Assembly (NCBI GenBank): GCA_963680875.1
Contig: OY804580.1
Coordinates: 92,223,353 to 92,287,352, forward strand
DNA from: Bathymodiolus brooksi
Lineage: Eukaryota; Mollusca; Bivalvia; Mytilida; Modiolidae
Direction of reading: 5' to 3'
Length of the DNA stretch: 64,000 nucleotides
Shown: positions 1 through 12,539 of the stretch, one piece after another
Numbering within the stretch: the stretch's first letter is position 1
Layout: the number at the start of each line of letters is the position of its first letter
Position numbers and translations under genes: made by a program
Notes under the pieces: generated by a model
Databases searched by the model: none
Told to the model about the DNA's origin: nothing
What the model saw: the letters and a program-made list of their open reading frames with translations, nothing else

Positions 1-140
1 TCACAGTTCATTTTGTTCAATCTTTAGTTTTTTCTTCGGTAATGTTTTGCCAATCAATGATTGTGTTTTTGTCCTTTTTCTTGTAAGACATTCTTCAATT
101 TACAGGTTCTGATAACCCTTTGGTATTTTCAAACATCTTT
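1..140 (+). repeat. PLE-type 3'-end relic
   Basis: A member of a dispersed family with the pattern 'TCTTTAGTTTT ... TTTGTCCTTTTTCTT ... GATTACCCTTTGGTATCTTCAAACTCTTCTT'. I associate this string with the 3' UTR of molluscan Penelope-like elements; that link is from memory and not searched. Its right-arm partner is 33,480-33,620. Confidence 0.55.
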
Positions 141-1639
141 CATGAGTGTTTAACATCACGTAAAACAATATTTATGTTATCTCGTATCAAGCAAAAATAC
201 CACCCCCCAGAATAATTCCAAATCTAATAAAAGAATAGCAGAAACAGTGGCAACACACACATAACCGCTCAATTTTTCTGGTTTGGTGAAAGAACGTCGA
301 TAAAAAGTGGCGGAATGAAGCAAGCTTAATGTTTTCAAACCTCTTCTTTTTGTTAAATGAAGCTGTCCTGTGAATGTTTTTTTTGTTTGCATCTAAGTAA
401 AATACGATCTTTCACATATCACCGTGGCAGTGATAGCAAGGGTAGATGTTGGTAAAACTAATATTTTCTTACGAACACGACAGTGATAGCCCTTCACCCC
501 TTTTTTCTTTTAACTGTACGAATGTTGATCTAACATATGTGATTACGAAATCTAGATCAAATGCATGCATAATATAATAGAGCCTCAACAGGCGTTCTTG
601 AATGTTGCTGTCATATGATCTCAAGTCGACGAACTCTGACACACGTGTATATTTCATGCAGTGAATCATCAAAATGGTGATCATGGACAGTTAATAACAA
701 CTCCAAGAAAGGCTTTGTTTTTGTATAAGCTGCAATGACACATGTTATAGTAATTACCTATATCGGACAACATGGCGTTGAACCTACAACATGTGATGCG
801 AAAATTAAATCAAACATATAGGAACGAACGTAAAGTTGCAACAGGAATATCACAGATGATGTTGAACTGTCTTATGCTGGGACCTGAAACTGACGAAATA
901 TTTAAAATATTTTCAAACTTCTCTAGTCATAGATCATGAAATGAATCATCAAAATGGCGACAATAGTTTATGGTTGATACATATAATAATAAATCTCAAT
1001 AAGGCTTTGTTTTGATAACAATTGTAGTGATGGATGTCAACGCAGTTCCTTATGTTGGGCATGATGGCGTTGAACCTACGGCATGTCTGATTAACATCAC
1101 CTTCAATGCATGCTACATGTTCAATTAGTCTTATCTACTATTACTAATAGTAACATTGATTCCATAATTTATCAGTATAGAAATTGAGATACATGTGTAA
1201 CATCGCACGTTTCTAGTACCAACAACATTCGTTAAGCCTGTTTATAATAATGAACTCTATGATAATATTTACTACTTTTCTATAACTAGAAAGTGGTGAC
1301 TTGTCTATACTGCCCATTAACATATGGTTGTGATTGGACATTGATTAAATCAATTGTAAGTTTTCGATCGGTCCTTGTCACATGATCATGTGACGTCGAG
1401 TATCGCACATTGCATTGCGACGTATTGTGGTCGCCATTTTGCAATTGAAGTATTTAGGAAGGGGTAGATATATGTTCCCTTTGTATTTAAATAGACTAGC
1501 ATATAATGATATGTAAATGAAAATCTTAGAGCTGCGCATTTACTATACAACAGCTGCATTGTATTGCCACAACCGTACAGAGATTCCACATTTAAGATAA
1601 TAAATACCCATCAAATGAAAAACCAGTTTTATTATTTTG

Positions 1640-1800
1640 AGAAGAGATTGACGATACCAAAGCGGTAATCATAATCCGTATATCGAAGAAGAACATACAA
1701 CATAATGGCCAAAAGAAAAGGTACAAAAGGACAAACAACTATCTACAAAATATACAAATAAAGCTAATGATCGAGAATAACTTATGTGACAAAGACAATA
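1640..1800 (-). repeat. PLE-type 3'-end relic (left arm)
   Basis: Complement orientation of the family: GATACCAAAGCGGTAATCAT, then ATATCGAAGAAGAACATACA and GGACAAACAACTATCTACAA. Right-arm partner about 31,790-31,940. Confidence 0.55.
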
Positions 1801-3721
1801 TTGATGTTTTGTTTTAGAACAGATGTTACAAGTTGTTGCTAACGTGCAGGGATCATGATTTTCTCTATTCATGTATATGGACTACTGTAATAGTTTACAT
1901 GTCATGCAAAGCCATCGTATATCACTCTCTGGTTGCATGAGATCATATTCAAGCTAAAATAAACTATAATTCCTTCCTATTTCTATATCCCGGGTCATAT
2001 TATAAAATCAATTTTAGTAAAATTGTCATCCAGATTTGCTTTTCCACAAACATATTGTAGACATGAATTTAGTGTTAGAAAAATCGTAGATATCAAATTT
2101 AGTGCCCACGTATTTCAGAAATAACCTTCATCTTCACCTTCATCGGGTACGCTCAAAATTGAAAGATTGGAAAGCCAAATAATCTTAAGTCTTGGGAGCA
2201 ATAAAACCAAAGCACATAAGCTGGATAGACAAAATCGGCTAATATCACCTATGCATGTGGGAGTGTGTCATGATAAAACATAATTATGATGAAATATTCA
2301 TTCAGTGACACTGACAGTCTAGACATTATTCCATTTCAGTAGTTCCTTGGCGTGTTTGATAATTATGAAATGCTCTTTTGGGCTTAACGACATATAACTT
2401 TCTGTAATATGATTTTGCTATTGTTTTACAATGCAACCATTGTGTCTTTTTGTCCTGGGTTTGAGGGGTTGGGAGTATGGTGGTGGGATGTTGTGTGGTA
2501 TTGTCGGTCACTTTCAAATTCTAATTACATCATCGAAATCTTCGCACTTTCTTCTTTACTTTCAATGATACCCTTTGGTATCTTCAAGCTCTTCTTACTC
2601 CTTGCTTGAGCTTCTGTTTTTAACATTACACGGCGTTCCGCTAATGTGTGTCCTTCGAGTTCTCCAGTAGATATTTTCATAATTGTTTTATTGATTCCTT
2701 AGACAGATATCAATGTGTCTTGGTGTCATTTGTCATAAGACATATTATGGCTTTCGTTTGTCTTGTCTAAAATCCTATGATGTCGCTCATCCAATTTCGT
2801 AGACGAAATCGGTATCGCAAGTCTATTATTGAACTATTAATGAATCAGTGTATTTGTTAAAAGGCCATAATAGTTTATTATTAACAGACAGCCATCCGAA
2901 GCGTAATGGAAATATCATGGAAACAAAGGCAGTAAATTCGCTACCACTAATTCAGATAGTTCATACATGTATAATTCCGCACCCATAATTCTTTGATAAG
3001 AATGGTGTTGCTGTTTAGCATAACATCTACGCGATAGTAGGCATACTGCTCATCTATTGTGATATCATATAAGTATAATTTACTCCTTTTTAATTCACCT
3101 ATTGTTTTCAACATTATATGAAGTTTCACTAAGATGCTTGTTTCAAGCTCTCCCACAGTAGAATTACTTAAATATAACTAATACGATACAATGAAAACAC
3201 TTCTCCCTGTTGTTGAGGGGGTGGTGGTGCATTTTATCGCCTATACTCCAATGTATGTCTTCTGTATACCCTTTTAGAATCTTCACATTTTCTTGTAAAA
3301 TGTAATGAACTTAAATCATTAAACAAAATCATTTTATGTTCCGTCAAAGGAAAGACACAAGTAATACTGATTTTATCGTAGGCTAGGACGGTATGTTTTT
3401 TTAGAACAGTGAAGCATCTTGACATTTTCAACAGATCAAAGGGCCCCATATCTCTTTGATAAAACATATGCCTATTGTCTAGTATTACGTGGACTCACCA
3501 TGACGCTTACTGCTTACATCATGTAATATCACATTAATATTTTACTCCTTGTTATTGAGCTACTGTTTTTAACATTACATGAAGCTTCATTGATATGTTT
3601 GTTTCAAGTTCCGCAGTATAATTATTTTAATAACTTTAATGTTATTCTTATGGAGACTTCTGTGTCGCCAAGATTAAATATAGTATGTATAATGTTCAAA
3701 ATCATGGCGTTCTTCAAAATA

Positions 3722-3778
3722 ACGTTGTTCGCAGGGCTACATTACATGCGACGTTGTTCGCAGGGCTACATTACATGC
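3722..3778. repeat. 29-bp tandem duplication, left arm only
   Basis: The unit GCGACGTTGTTCGCAGGGCT plus ACATTACAT occurs twice back to back. The right arm at about 29,660-29,690 has a single copy, so the duplication happened after the arms or haplotypes diverged. Confidence 0.85.
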
Positions 3779-6700
3779 GAGGGTTGGAATTTTACTCACA
3801 TGTGGAAAACACCTACATGATCATATCATTTAATTAAGAGGGGAGTTTTTGGTCCTTAGTTTATTATCTAAGCCAGGAAATTGAGTTATCATGTGTTTGT
3901 GTATTAAGGGTATCGATTATTCCTCTTTCTACTATTTTAATATTTGATTTTGAAATTCTTCAGACAGTGAAGTATTTTGTGTTTTTCATTTGATTTCTAA
4001 TTATTTTATTGATTCGGTAGACTGATATACATTTTCCTTGAAGTGATTTGTCATATGACATACTATGGGTTTCTTACTCCTTGCTTGAGCTTCTGTTTTT
4101 AACATTACACGGCGTTCCGTTAATGTGTGTGCTTCGAGTTCTCCAGTAGATATTTTCATAATTGTTTTATTGATTCCTTAGACAGATGCAAATGTGTATT
4201 GGTGTCATTTGTCATAAGACATATCATGGCTTTCTTTTGTCTTGTCCAAAATCCGTTGATGCCGCTCATTCAAATTATGAGGCAAAATCGATATCGCAAG
4301 TCTATTATTCGAAACTTTGTTAATCAATTAGGGTATTTGGTGTAAAGCCATTATATAGTTTATATTTAACTTTCTAGCAAACCATCCTATGTAAACTTAC
4401 TCAAAATTAGTCCATTATTATACAGAAGAAATAATGTGTGACAAGATAGAACAGAAAAAGGTACTAATCAGATTGTATTAAATATAAGATAAAAATGGCG
4501 TTTGCTGTCTGATATCACAGCTATCCGGGATGAATTATACTGTACTCACCCTGTAATATATCATACATATGTTATCCCTTTTTATTAAGCTACTGTTTTC
4601 AACATTATATGAAGTTTCACTAGGGTGTTGGTTTCAAATAATTCAAATACGAAAATCAAATAAAATACTGATCAAAATATTATTAACGGTTAGTTGCGTT
4701 GTTTTCCTCAATGCAAAAATATATGTGCTTGATTTGTACAAAATAGCATTCAATTTTTTAATGTTTAATTTGAAACGTCATCAAAGAGGATTAATCAGTC
4801 CGGGACAGTTGCAATGGTTCCTTCCTGCCATGTAAGTCATTAAGCTTCAGCATCCAACAAAACATTCTCTGTGACGTTCTGATGATGGATTAATTCCCGT
4901 AAAAAGTAAGGCGGAAGTATATTTAGGCAGTATGGAATCGAAGCATACCACGAGATTTATACGAAAAAAGCGTGCACAAAAATAAACCGCTTTGTTTACA
5001 TTGTAACCGATTTTGGCATTGGAAGCCTTGTTATTATTATATATATTGGACACTATGTTCAGCCCATTGCTTATGTTATATTCATATTGACACAGCGTCT
5101 AGTGCCTGTGGCCTGACATACTGAACACATCATGTAATGTCATATATTTTTTTCACTCCTTTTTGTTAGCTACTGTTTTCAACATTACATATAGTTTCAA
5201 TAATATGTTTTTTGCTTAAGTTCCCCAGTAGCATTATTTTAATAACTCTGCTATTATACTTATGGATTAAATATATTAAGTATAATGTTCAAGATTATAA
5301 CGTTCTTTATTAGCCCGCATACATGTGAGGGTTGGCATCTTACTCACATGTGGAAAGTAAGTACATGACCACACCATTTCACTGAAAGGGGAGGTTTAAC
5401 TAGTTTATCCCCGTCATCTTTTCATTGAGGTGATTGTGCCAAGCCAGGAAAGTGATGGAACAAGTATTTGTGCATTTGTCTCTATATACGATTGTCATAT
5501 TTGATCTTAGAATTTCCACTCTAGTTTTAATTTTTTTTTCTTTTTCGTTTTATTTAAGGATTGATGGCAATTTTTGTTCGATTAATGAAAAAATAACCTC
5601 AATCAGGTTGTACACACCGTGTAACCAGCGTAGTAGGTTACACAAGAGCAAGGGTGTGGACAACATGATAGATGTTATTTCGAATGAACTGAACAAACAA
5701 TTTCGATCAATTCTGATAAATTAATTAAATTTTTTTGCTATGATATTGAAAAATATATTAGTTTTTTTCAAATTAAGACAAATAGTCGGAAATAAATTTA
5801 AATAACCCCAAAGGTGCCTCATTTAATGAAAATCGCCTTATGACAATGGCACGTGAGGCCTTGAGAACGTCGTCTATTTTCAGATATAGTACAGATGAAA
5901 ATAACCTCAACTTTATAACCCAATTAAGACAGGTATAAAATGACATGTGACTCTAAAATTAATTTATATCTAATTGTTTTATTGATTCCTAGGCGGATAT
6001 ATATTTTCCTTGACGTGAATTGTCATAAGACATAATATGGCTTTCGTTTGTCTTTTCTATTACCCTCGCATGTCGTTCATTTGATTTCTGAGAATGAATC
6101 GGTATTGCACGCCTATTACATGGATACTTGTTAATCAACTAGTTCAGTGTGGGTAAGATGATTTTAGATTATGTTCACTTGATGACATACCCTTACAAAT
6201 TACTCAAAATTGGTCCTGTGTTTAGCAGAGGATAGAAACGTGCGACGAAATCGAATTACAAGGTTATATTACAAACATTATTGCATCTTTATTTGATATA
6301 ATATCGATGTCAAGCTGTCCCAAGTTTCATTTTTCGTTGAATTCTTAATTTCGTGGATCAGCCTACCCACGAAAACCACGAAAATTGGTACCACACAAAT
6401 AAAAGTGATTTCACACTATTACACACAACTGAATATCGTGCAGTTGTCTGTTCATTATATATTTGCTGACAATCTTGAAGTTTTAACTATTTAATTACAT
6501 AGTTACGTCAATTTGTCCTTTGTATATTTTTAGGTGAGGCTGTCATATGTATTTGTGAATGTTGTTTACTCCATAGACGGATATACATTTTCCTAGACGT
6601 GATTTGTCATAAGACATAATATCATATGGGTTTCGCTGATGGCTTTCTTCCGATTTCTGATCCAAAGTCGGTATCGCAGGTCTATTATTTAACTACTTGT

Positions 6701-7424
6701 TAAGAAACAAGTAGCGCGGTTTGTGTAAAATAATTTTAGCTTTATACGCCCCCTTCGGGGCCTCGGCTCCATTATTTTTAAGGAATGGAGAGTTACTTGG
6801 ACATTCTCCTATACATAATGTATTTGGCCAAAGGGATTAAATACAGAGAGTTCGTCATTGTGTAAAAATGAATATGTGATGCAGTGTACCAATGGAGTAC
6901 GTTCATATTTCGTGGAGGATCAGAGCAAACAAACAAATGTCAACAAACACACTATAGAGGTGAATTTTGAGAAACACAATTGAATCAATTGACAATGACA
7001 AAGTCGCCAGTGACGTTCAATCCTGAAAATGATATAAATGTAAAATTGCAAATCTTTAATTTCACTTTTCTCGTAATAACTTCTATTTCATCAATGCGAA
7101 TATGTCAGCAGCATCAGCGCATAGAGTGTAGATATCACACTCCATTCATTTTTCTAAGACGTGTGGCCAGTACAGTCATGTTTTCCAACAGAGTGCAGCT
7201 GCTGACACATCAGAGCTTCTCAATGTGATTTGTAACAGGACATACGACATACTATGGCTTTCTTTTTTCTTTTTCTAAAATGCACTGATGTCGTTCATTC
7301 AATTTCTGAGAAAAAATCGGTATAGCACTCCTATTATGTGCATACTTGTTAACCAAATAACGCATTGTTGGTAAGATAATTGTTACATATATTCACTTTT
7401 TGACATACCTTCATATCTAAACAA

Positions 7425-7525
7425 GGTACCGGTTGGTTGAATGCGTTAGGTAGATGCATTACCTAACAACTCATGCAAGCATATCACCAATATGGCGTTA
7501 AAACACCAAAAATACAAATAAAATC
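7425..7525 (+). mobile_element. Internally deleted SINE (left arm)
   Basis: A tRNA-like head (GGTTGGTTGAATGCGTTAGG, then ACAACTCATGCAAGC and CACCAATATGGCGT) is joined directly to the tail end GTTAAAACACC. The body is missing. The join lies at a shared 'GGCGT'. The right-arm partner is at about 25,590-25,685. Confidence 0.65.
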
Positions 7526-7670
7526 AAATCATATCTAAACTTAATCAAAATTGGTCGTGTGCTTTTCAGAGGAGAGATACATGCGACAAAATTAAAAGGA
7601 AATGAGATTGTACTACAGACATTAGTGGACATCTCTTTGATATAAATGGATTTCATTTGATTTATTTTGT

Positions 7671-7870
7671 TTAACGCCACTTTCAGCAATATTTCAGCTA
7701 TATCATGGCGACCAGTTTTAGTGGTGGAAGAAGCAGGAGAGCACCATCAACCACGGGCAAGCAACTGCCCAACTGGTAAACTTTATCACTTGCGGCTGCG
7801 AGTCGAGCGCACCCTTTTTGTAATTTACAAAGCCGGACGCGAACCATTGTCGTATTCGCGGTAGGCTTCT
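7671..7870 (-). mobile_element. SINE (left arm)
   Basis: On the plus strand it begins with the complement of the tail (TTTAACGCCACTTTCAGCAA) and continues through the body (CTTTATCACTTGCGGCTGCG) to a partial tRNA-like head ending near 7,870. Its right-arm partner is at 25,225-25,430. Confidence 0.75.
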
Positions 7871-8094
7871 ATGGAGATAAATTGAAGTAATTATGATAAT
7901 CATCAAAATTTCATATCGCTATGGTAACTAGAAATATGAATATGCATGTAAATATTTGTTAAGCATACACACAGTTGGAAAAATTTCAAAGCGTAATCAA
8001 GATATCGTAGAAACAGAGGTAAAATCGAACCTACGAACATAAACATACATGACCGCTTATGTTCCTGACTTGGAATATGTACTTTAATGAAATA

Positions 8095-8260
8095 TATGAC
8101 GGGTGTCACTAGTGGGGCAGGAACTGCATAACCTTTCGGAGAACATGAGTTCACTATCGGTTTTTAAAGGAGTTCATGTTGCTCGATCTTTAGTTTGCTA
8201 TGTAGTGTCTGTTTTTCTTAAATATACCGTTAGCATCTCTAATCTCTTCTTAAGCCTTCT
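8095..8260 (+). repeat. PLE-type 3'-end relic (left arm)
   Basis: It begins with CACTAGTGGGGCAGGAACTG, then CCTTTCGGAGAACATGAG and GTTGCTCGATCTTTAG. This is the longer form of the family with the 'GGAACTG..TA.CCTTTCGGA' start seen in the 12.5-kb PLE relic. Right-arm partner about 24,835-24,995. Confidence 0.6.
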
Positions 8261-8999
8261 CGCTGAGTAAAATGCTAACTCACAGATGGTAATTATGCAA
8301 TCAGAATGTGATGCTAAAGTATAATTTGTTATCTTTACAAAAAATGAATAATTTACTTCTGTAAAAGAATATTTTTTGCTGCATTCATTGTTATGATTTG
8401 TGCTTCCAAGAAACATATTGTAGATACCAATTAAGTGTGTCATGTAATTTCCTTTGGCTTTTTCTCTCAGTATGTTTGGTTTTTGTTTTACAACAAAAAT
8501 TTGGATGTCAGGTCTGTATAAATAAATATAAGACAAAGCCGAAGTATCTATCAAGAAAGGACAATCTAGAGACACAGGTAGCGTTGGACACAAGATAAAG
8601 AAGGGATACAAGCAAGACGGAAAGCTACAATACAAAAAATTACAACGACGATTAGCAAGGACCACACAAAAATAGCTTGAGACGCAGTTGATATATAATT
8701 GAATGTTATGCTGAATTTGAAGACTTGGAACACTCTGTAATTAGACGTGAAATCCCAACGACAAATCCTACATCTATGTATTACATATAGCTGCTAATCA
8801 TGTAGTTGTATGTTCATTATCAGATATATCTGCTGACAATCTTGATGTTTTAACTATTTAATTACATTATTACGTCAATTTGTAATTGGTATATTACTGG
8901 GTGATGGGTGGGACTGTCAAATGTACTTGTACATGGAGATAATCTAAGAACCATTTCATAATTAACTATTTAACGACGTGAGTCACGAGCGAGAGAGAG

Positions 9000-9160
9000 T
9001 GATGATGATTTCGTGTTACTCGATCTTTAGTTTTATGTGCATGTTTTGTAGATCGTTGTTTGTCCCTTTGCACTTGTTCTTTTGGCCAGTGTGTTGTCTG
9101 TTCTTCTTCGATATACTTATTATGATTACCCATTTGATATCTTGAAACTCTTCTTGCATT
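9000..9160 (+). repeat. PLE-type 3'-end relic (left arm)
   Basis: It reads GTTACTCGATCTTTAGTTTT, CTTTTGGCCAGTGTGTTGTC and TTACCCATTTGATATCTTGA. Right-arm partner about 23,905-24,050. Confidence 0.55.
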
Positions 9161-9447
9161 GTTCATTCCATAGACGAATATACATTTTCCTTGACGTGAT
9201 TTGTCATAAGACATAATATCATATGGGTTTCGCTGATGGCTTTTTTTCCGATTTCAGATCCAAAGTCGGTATCGCATGTCTGTTATTTAACTACTTGTTA
9301 AGAAACAAGTAGCGCGGTTTGTGTAAAATCATTTTAGCTTATATTCACTTTACGTCAATTTGTCATTAGTATATTCTTGGGTGATGGGTGGGGCGGTCAA
9401 ATGTATTTGTGAATGGCGATCATCTAATTCCCATGTCATAATTAACC

Positions 9448-9520
9448 GATAAAACTGACCGCCACGATATAACTGAAATATTGTTGAAAGTAGCATCAAA
9501 CACCATCAAACAAACAAACA
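9448..9520 (+). mobile_element. SINE tail remnant (left arm)
   Basis: Only the tail is left (AAAACTGACCGCCACGATAT, then TGAAAGTAGCATC and CAAACAAACAAACA). The right-arm partner at 23,150-23,290 keeps more of the element, so this copy was shortened by the event that removed about 0.4 kb here. Confidence 0.65.
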
Positions 9521-11649
9521 AGCATTTTCATGTTGGAATGTCTTACTGAATAAACATACGTACAGCCAGCTTAGTGATAATGTACAATATCAGAGCTATA
9601 ATATTACGGTAAATTCGGAGTCGTTTTCCTCCAAATCTGTTTTCGATGTATTCTTATACATCTTATAATATCAACCTAACCAGGAAGTGTTAAAACAGGT
9701 ATGTCGTATGAACACATTTGGTGTTCGAGATAAACGGACATGTACATGAATAAATACTACAAATTATAATAAAAGGAGATCATTTACACAATATAAAGAT
9801 CAATTTGTATAAAAAATGAACATGAAAGAGTTAATACACAACATTAAACCACAAATAAAACACTGTCATTGGTAATAACTAATCCATTAGCCCTACAGAG
9901 ACTTGCCGAAATATCGCGAAAACTTATATAACCTCCACATCATTCGAAAACTTTTTAAAAATTTTGAACACCAAAAGACATTTTAGTCAATGCTTTAGCT
10001 GTAAAAAATGAGGTACACAATGTGCATCATAAACATATTAATAAGCCATAAATAATGCGCAAAGATCTACAAATTACAAAAATAAGATGGAGTTATTTAC
10101 AATACAATTTGCACAAAATATTACAAGATAATTTATCCATCGCAGCATATGCAGGTGATGGACCTTATCCGACAGATTCTACCTAGTAGTCAGTTACATA
10201 TGAATATTCATTAACCCTGTTATTGTACTGCCCATCCTCCTGTTGGCATTCATTTTTATAATAGGACGTGTTTTTTTGAGTGGAAGCGAATACGTGCAGA
10301 TTTTTTATCGTTTATATATATATATAACTGTAAATCCAGTTATTAACGGGAGTGTTATCCTAATAAACTGTTTAGCCCCGTCACATTGGTGTATCTGTCC
10401 CAACGTCATATGCAGTGGTCTCTTTTTTATGTTCAGTGAGTTAATATGGCAGGTGGTTGTTCATTTTTATAGATATTGGTGGAATTGTTGACCATCACAC
10501 ATTTCTACAATAAGCCGGGAACGATAAACTTATTGTAGAACATTTTTGTGTAGATATACATTCAGTGGTTTATTTAAGCATGTTTTGATTATACGAGTAA
10601 CATGTCGGGTGCATTATAAGAGACAGGAACTGCTTCTGAGCTCCGTGTTGAGATGCCCGTTACGATGTTCGCATATAAACGATATTCCGTTCGTCTTTAC
10701 CTCCAGTTGTTAATGTCTTATTTACGTTATTTGTGTTTGTGGTGTCCTACCCATATTTTGTTGGGTTTTTTTGTGAGGTTTTTTTCTTCGTCTTATGTTG
10801 CCGTTTTCTCTGGATTGTCCATTTTTGATTTCCTCATCAGTATTCTCTAAGATTTATTTTAAAGCTAACTGTACTGAGAAGAAACGAAAGCATAATGAGT
10901 GGCATAAGGACATACACACAATTGTAAAGTCATGTTGCCATGCAACAAGAATATGTGTTTTTGTTCTCACACAAACTGCAATACATTTAAATTGACACTC
11001 GATGTTTTCGGACTGAAAATGCGTTACATTTTGTTTTTATTATACACCAGGAACAGAAACTTCATATATTTCCTGAATCAGTGTATGGTTATTACTTGGG
11101 TGAGACGAATGCAATATTTATTTTATGTGATTGCGTGTTATGAATAAACATCATATAAGACGTATATTTTAAAATTCGAATTAAGATTGCTGCCCAATTA
11201 ACTGAAAGTAACTAGAATGTATATACTAATGTCATACATTTCAATAAAAGTCTAATATACTCACCTTATGGGATTACGTGACAGAGTATTACATAGACTT
11301 TGAAGCTATGTTTTTATTTTATGGATGTGGCCGATGGGAAATAAGTGGTTCATCAGTATGCTAAAAGAATCAATGCAATTGCGTAACAGCGAAGTATGTC
11401 CATATGTTGCTGAGGACAGAACAAGAATAAAAACATATACCAACTGAAAACACAACTCTGACACTATCAAATAAATAAGCTCACACTGAGCACTGACGAA
11501 ATTGTCAGGGGAGTTCATGCCCTAAAACATAATGTAAAAGCAATATTACAAATTATGAATTGATGTTAGTGTCTGGAAAACTTCTTTGTCGGCACATGTG
11601 ACCAAAATAAAATGAAAACGCAATCCATGCAATATCTTTACTGAGCTCA

Positions 11650-11880
11650 TCCCATATTTTGTTGGTTTCGTGTTACTCTATCTTTAATTTTCAATATAAT
11701 GTTTTGCATGTTATTACCTGGTTTGTCCTTTCTCCTTTGTCCTTGCTTTATCAGTCCTTCCTCGATATACGCATTCTGATTACCCTCTTGGTATTTTCAA
11801 TATTTTCTTGTAGATCATTGTGTGTACTTTGTCCTTTTTATGTTAGTTATTGTTTTGTCTCTCTTTGGTAACTTTCAGCT
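11650..11880 (+). repeat. PLE-type 3'-end relic (left arm), empty PLE site
   Basis: It reads CATATTTTGTTGGTTTCGTG, ACTCTATCTTTAATTTTCAA and CTCTTGGTATTTTCAATATT. At its end, around 11,870-11,885, lies the unoccupied equivalent of the right-arm site carrying PLE copy 1. The right-arm partner (20,812-21,020) is therefore separated from its continuation by that element. Confidence 0.65.
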
Positions 11881-12024
11881 TTTCATACTGTTTTAATATA
11901 CAATTACTATCACGAGACAGCTTTATATTTGCAAGATGCAATGTATGATATCGGATGTTGGATTTTCTTTCCTGTTCATATGGAAATTATTGTAAGTCAA
12001 TTATAATATTGTGTAATTGTTTAG

Positions 12025-12280
12025 TGCCAGTCGACGTGTTTGTATAGTAATTGGACAACTATCAGCAGCAAAAATTACCACTATAGTTGTGAGTTCGAAT
12101 CCTTATCATGGCGAGGTGTTTTAGATACAACATTGTGTGATAAAGTTGTTCAGTGACTTGCGGCAGGATGGTGGTTTTCGTCGGGTACTCTGGTTTGTTT
12201 CCTCCATAAATAAAATTGGCTGCCACGATATTCCTGAAATATTGTTGAGAGTGGCGTTAACAACCATAACCATATACTTG
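12025..12280 (+). mobile_element. SINE, second head type (left arm)
   Basis: A degenerate tRNA-like head with B box GAGTTCGAATCC is followed by GTGATAAAGTTGTTCAGTGACTTG. The common tail comes next (AAATTGGCTGCCACGATATT, then TGAAATATTGTTGAGAGTGG). The head differs from that of the 12,819 SINE, while the tail is shared. Its right-arm partner is at about 17,500-17,755. Confidence 0.75.
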
Positions 12281-12539
12281 CTTACTTTATGTCAATCTTT
12301 ATATAAATTTTGCATTTCATTTATCGTAAGATGGGCGTGATTAAACATACAAATATGCATTTCACTAATATAACGATTCCAAAGTTGATATGTGACATCA
12401 ATGACATACACATATCATTGTAGTATAGTTTGTTGCCACGCTTTCCCAAAAAATTCTGAAAAATTTATTTATTAAAGATCACCGCGTTATTTATAATAAC
12501 GGTTGCCGGTTATATGTGAAGGTCGATATGCTACCAACA

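Larger units (their letters stand above)
2590..9340. repeat. Two short modules repeated through the left arm
   Basis: Module A (ACTCCTTTTTATTGAGCTAC, then CTGTTTTCAACATTA and GTTTCAAGTTCYCCAGTAG) recurs near 2,590, 3,085, 3,541, 4,075, 4,575 and 5,155, that is every 460-580 bp. Module B (TTGATTCCTTAGACAGATAT, then TTGTCATAAGACATA and GGCTTTCGTTTGTCTT) recurs near 2,690, 4,015, 4,170, 5,980, 6,570, 7,225 and 9,170. Copies are diverged, with different sequence between them, so this is an old degenerate array or a nest of one repeat family. No coding potential is seen in any copy. Confidence 0.7.

Noticed and set aside
8966..9214. 82-codon minus-strand frame kept in both arms (23,795-24,088)
   Set aside because: It overlaps a PLE-type 3'-end relic and module B, and differences between arms change amino acids freely, so it looks noncoding.
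10243..10491. 82-codon frame found in both arms (22,178-22,426)
   Set aside because: It is conserved only because the arms are copies. It has several amino-acid changes in the few sites that differ and no motif or upstream coding context.
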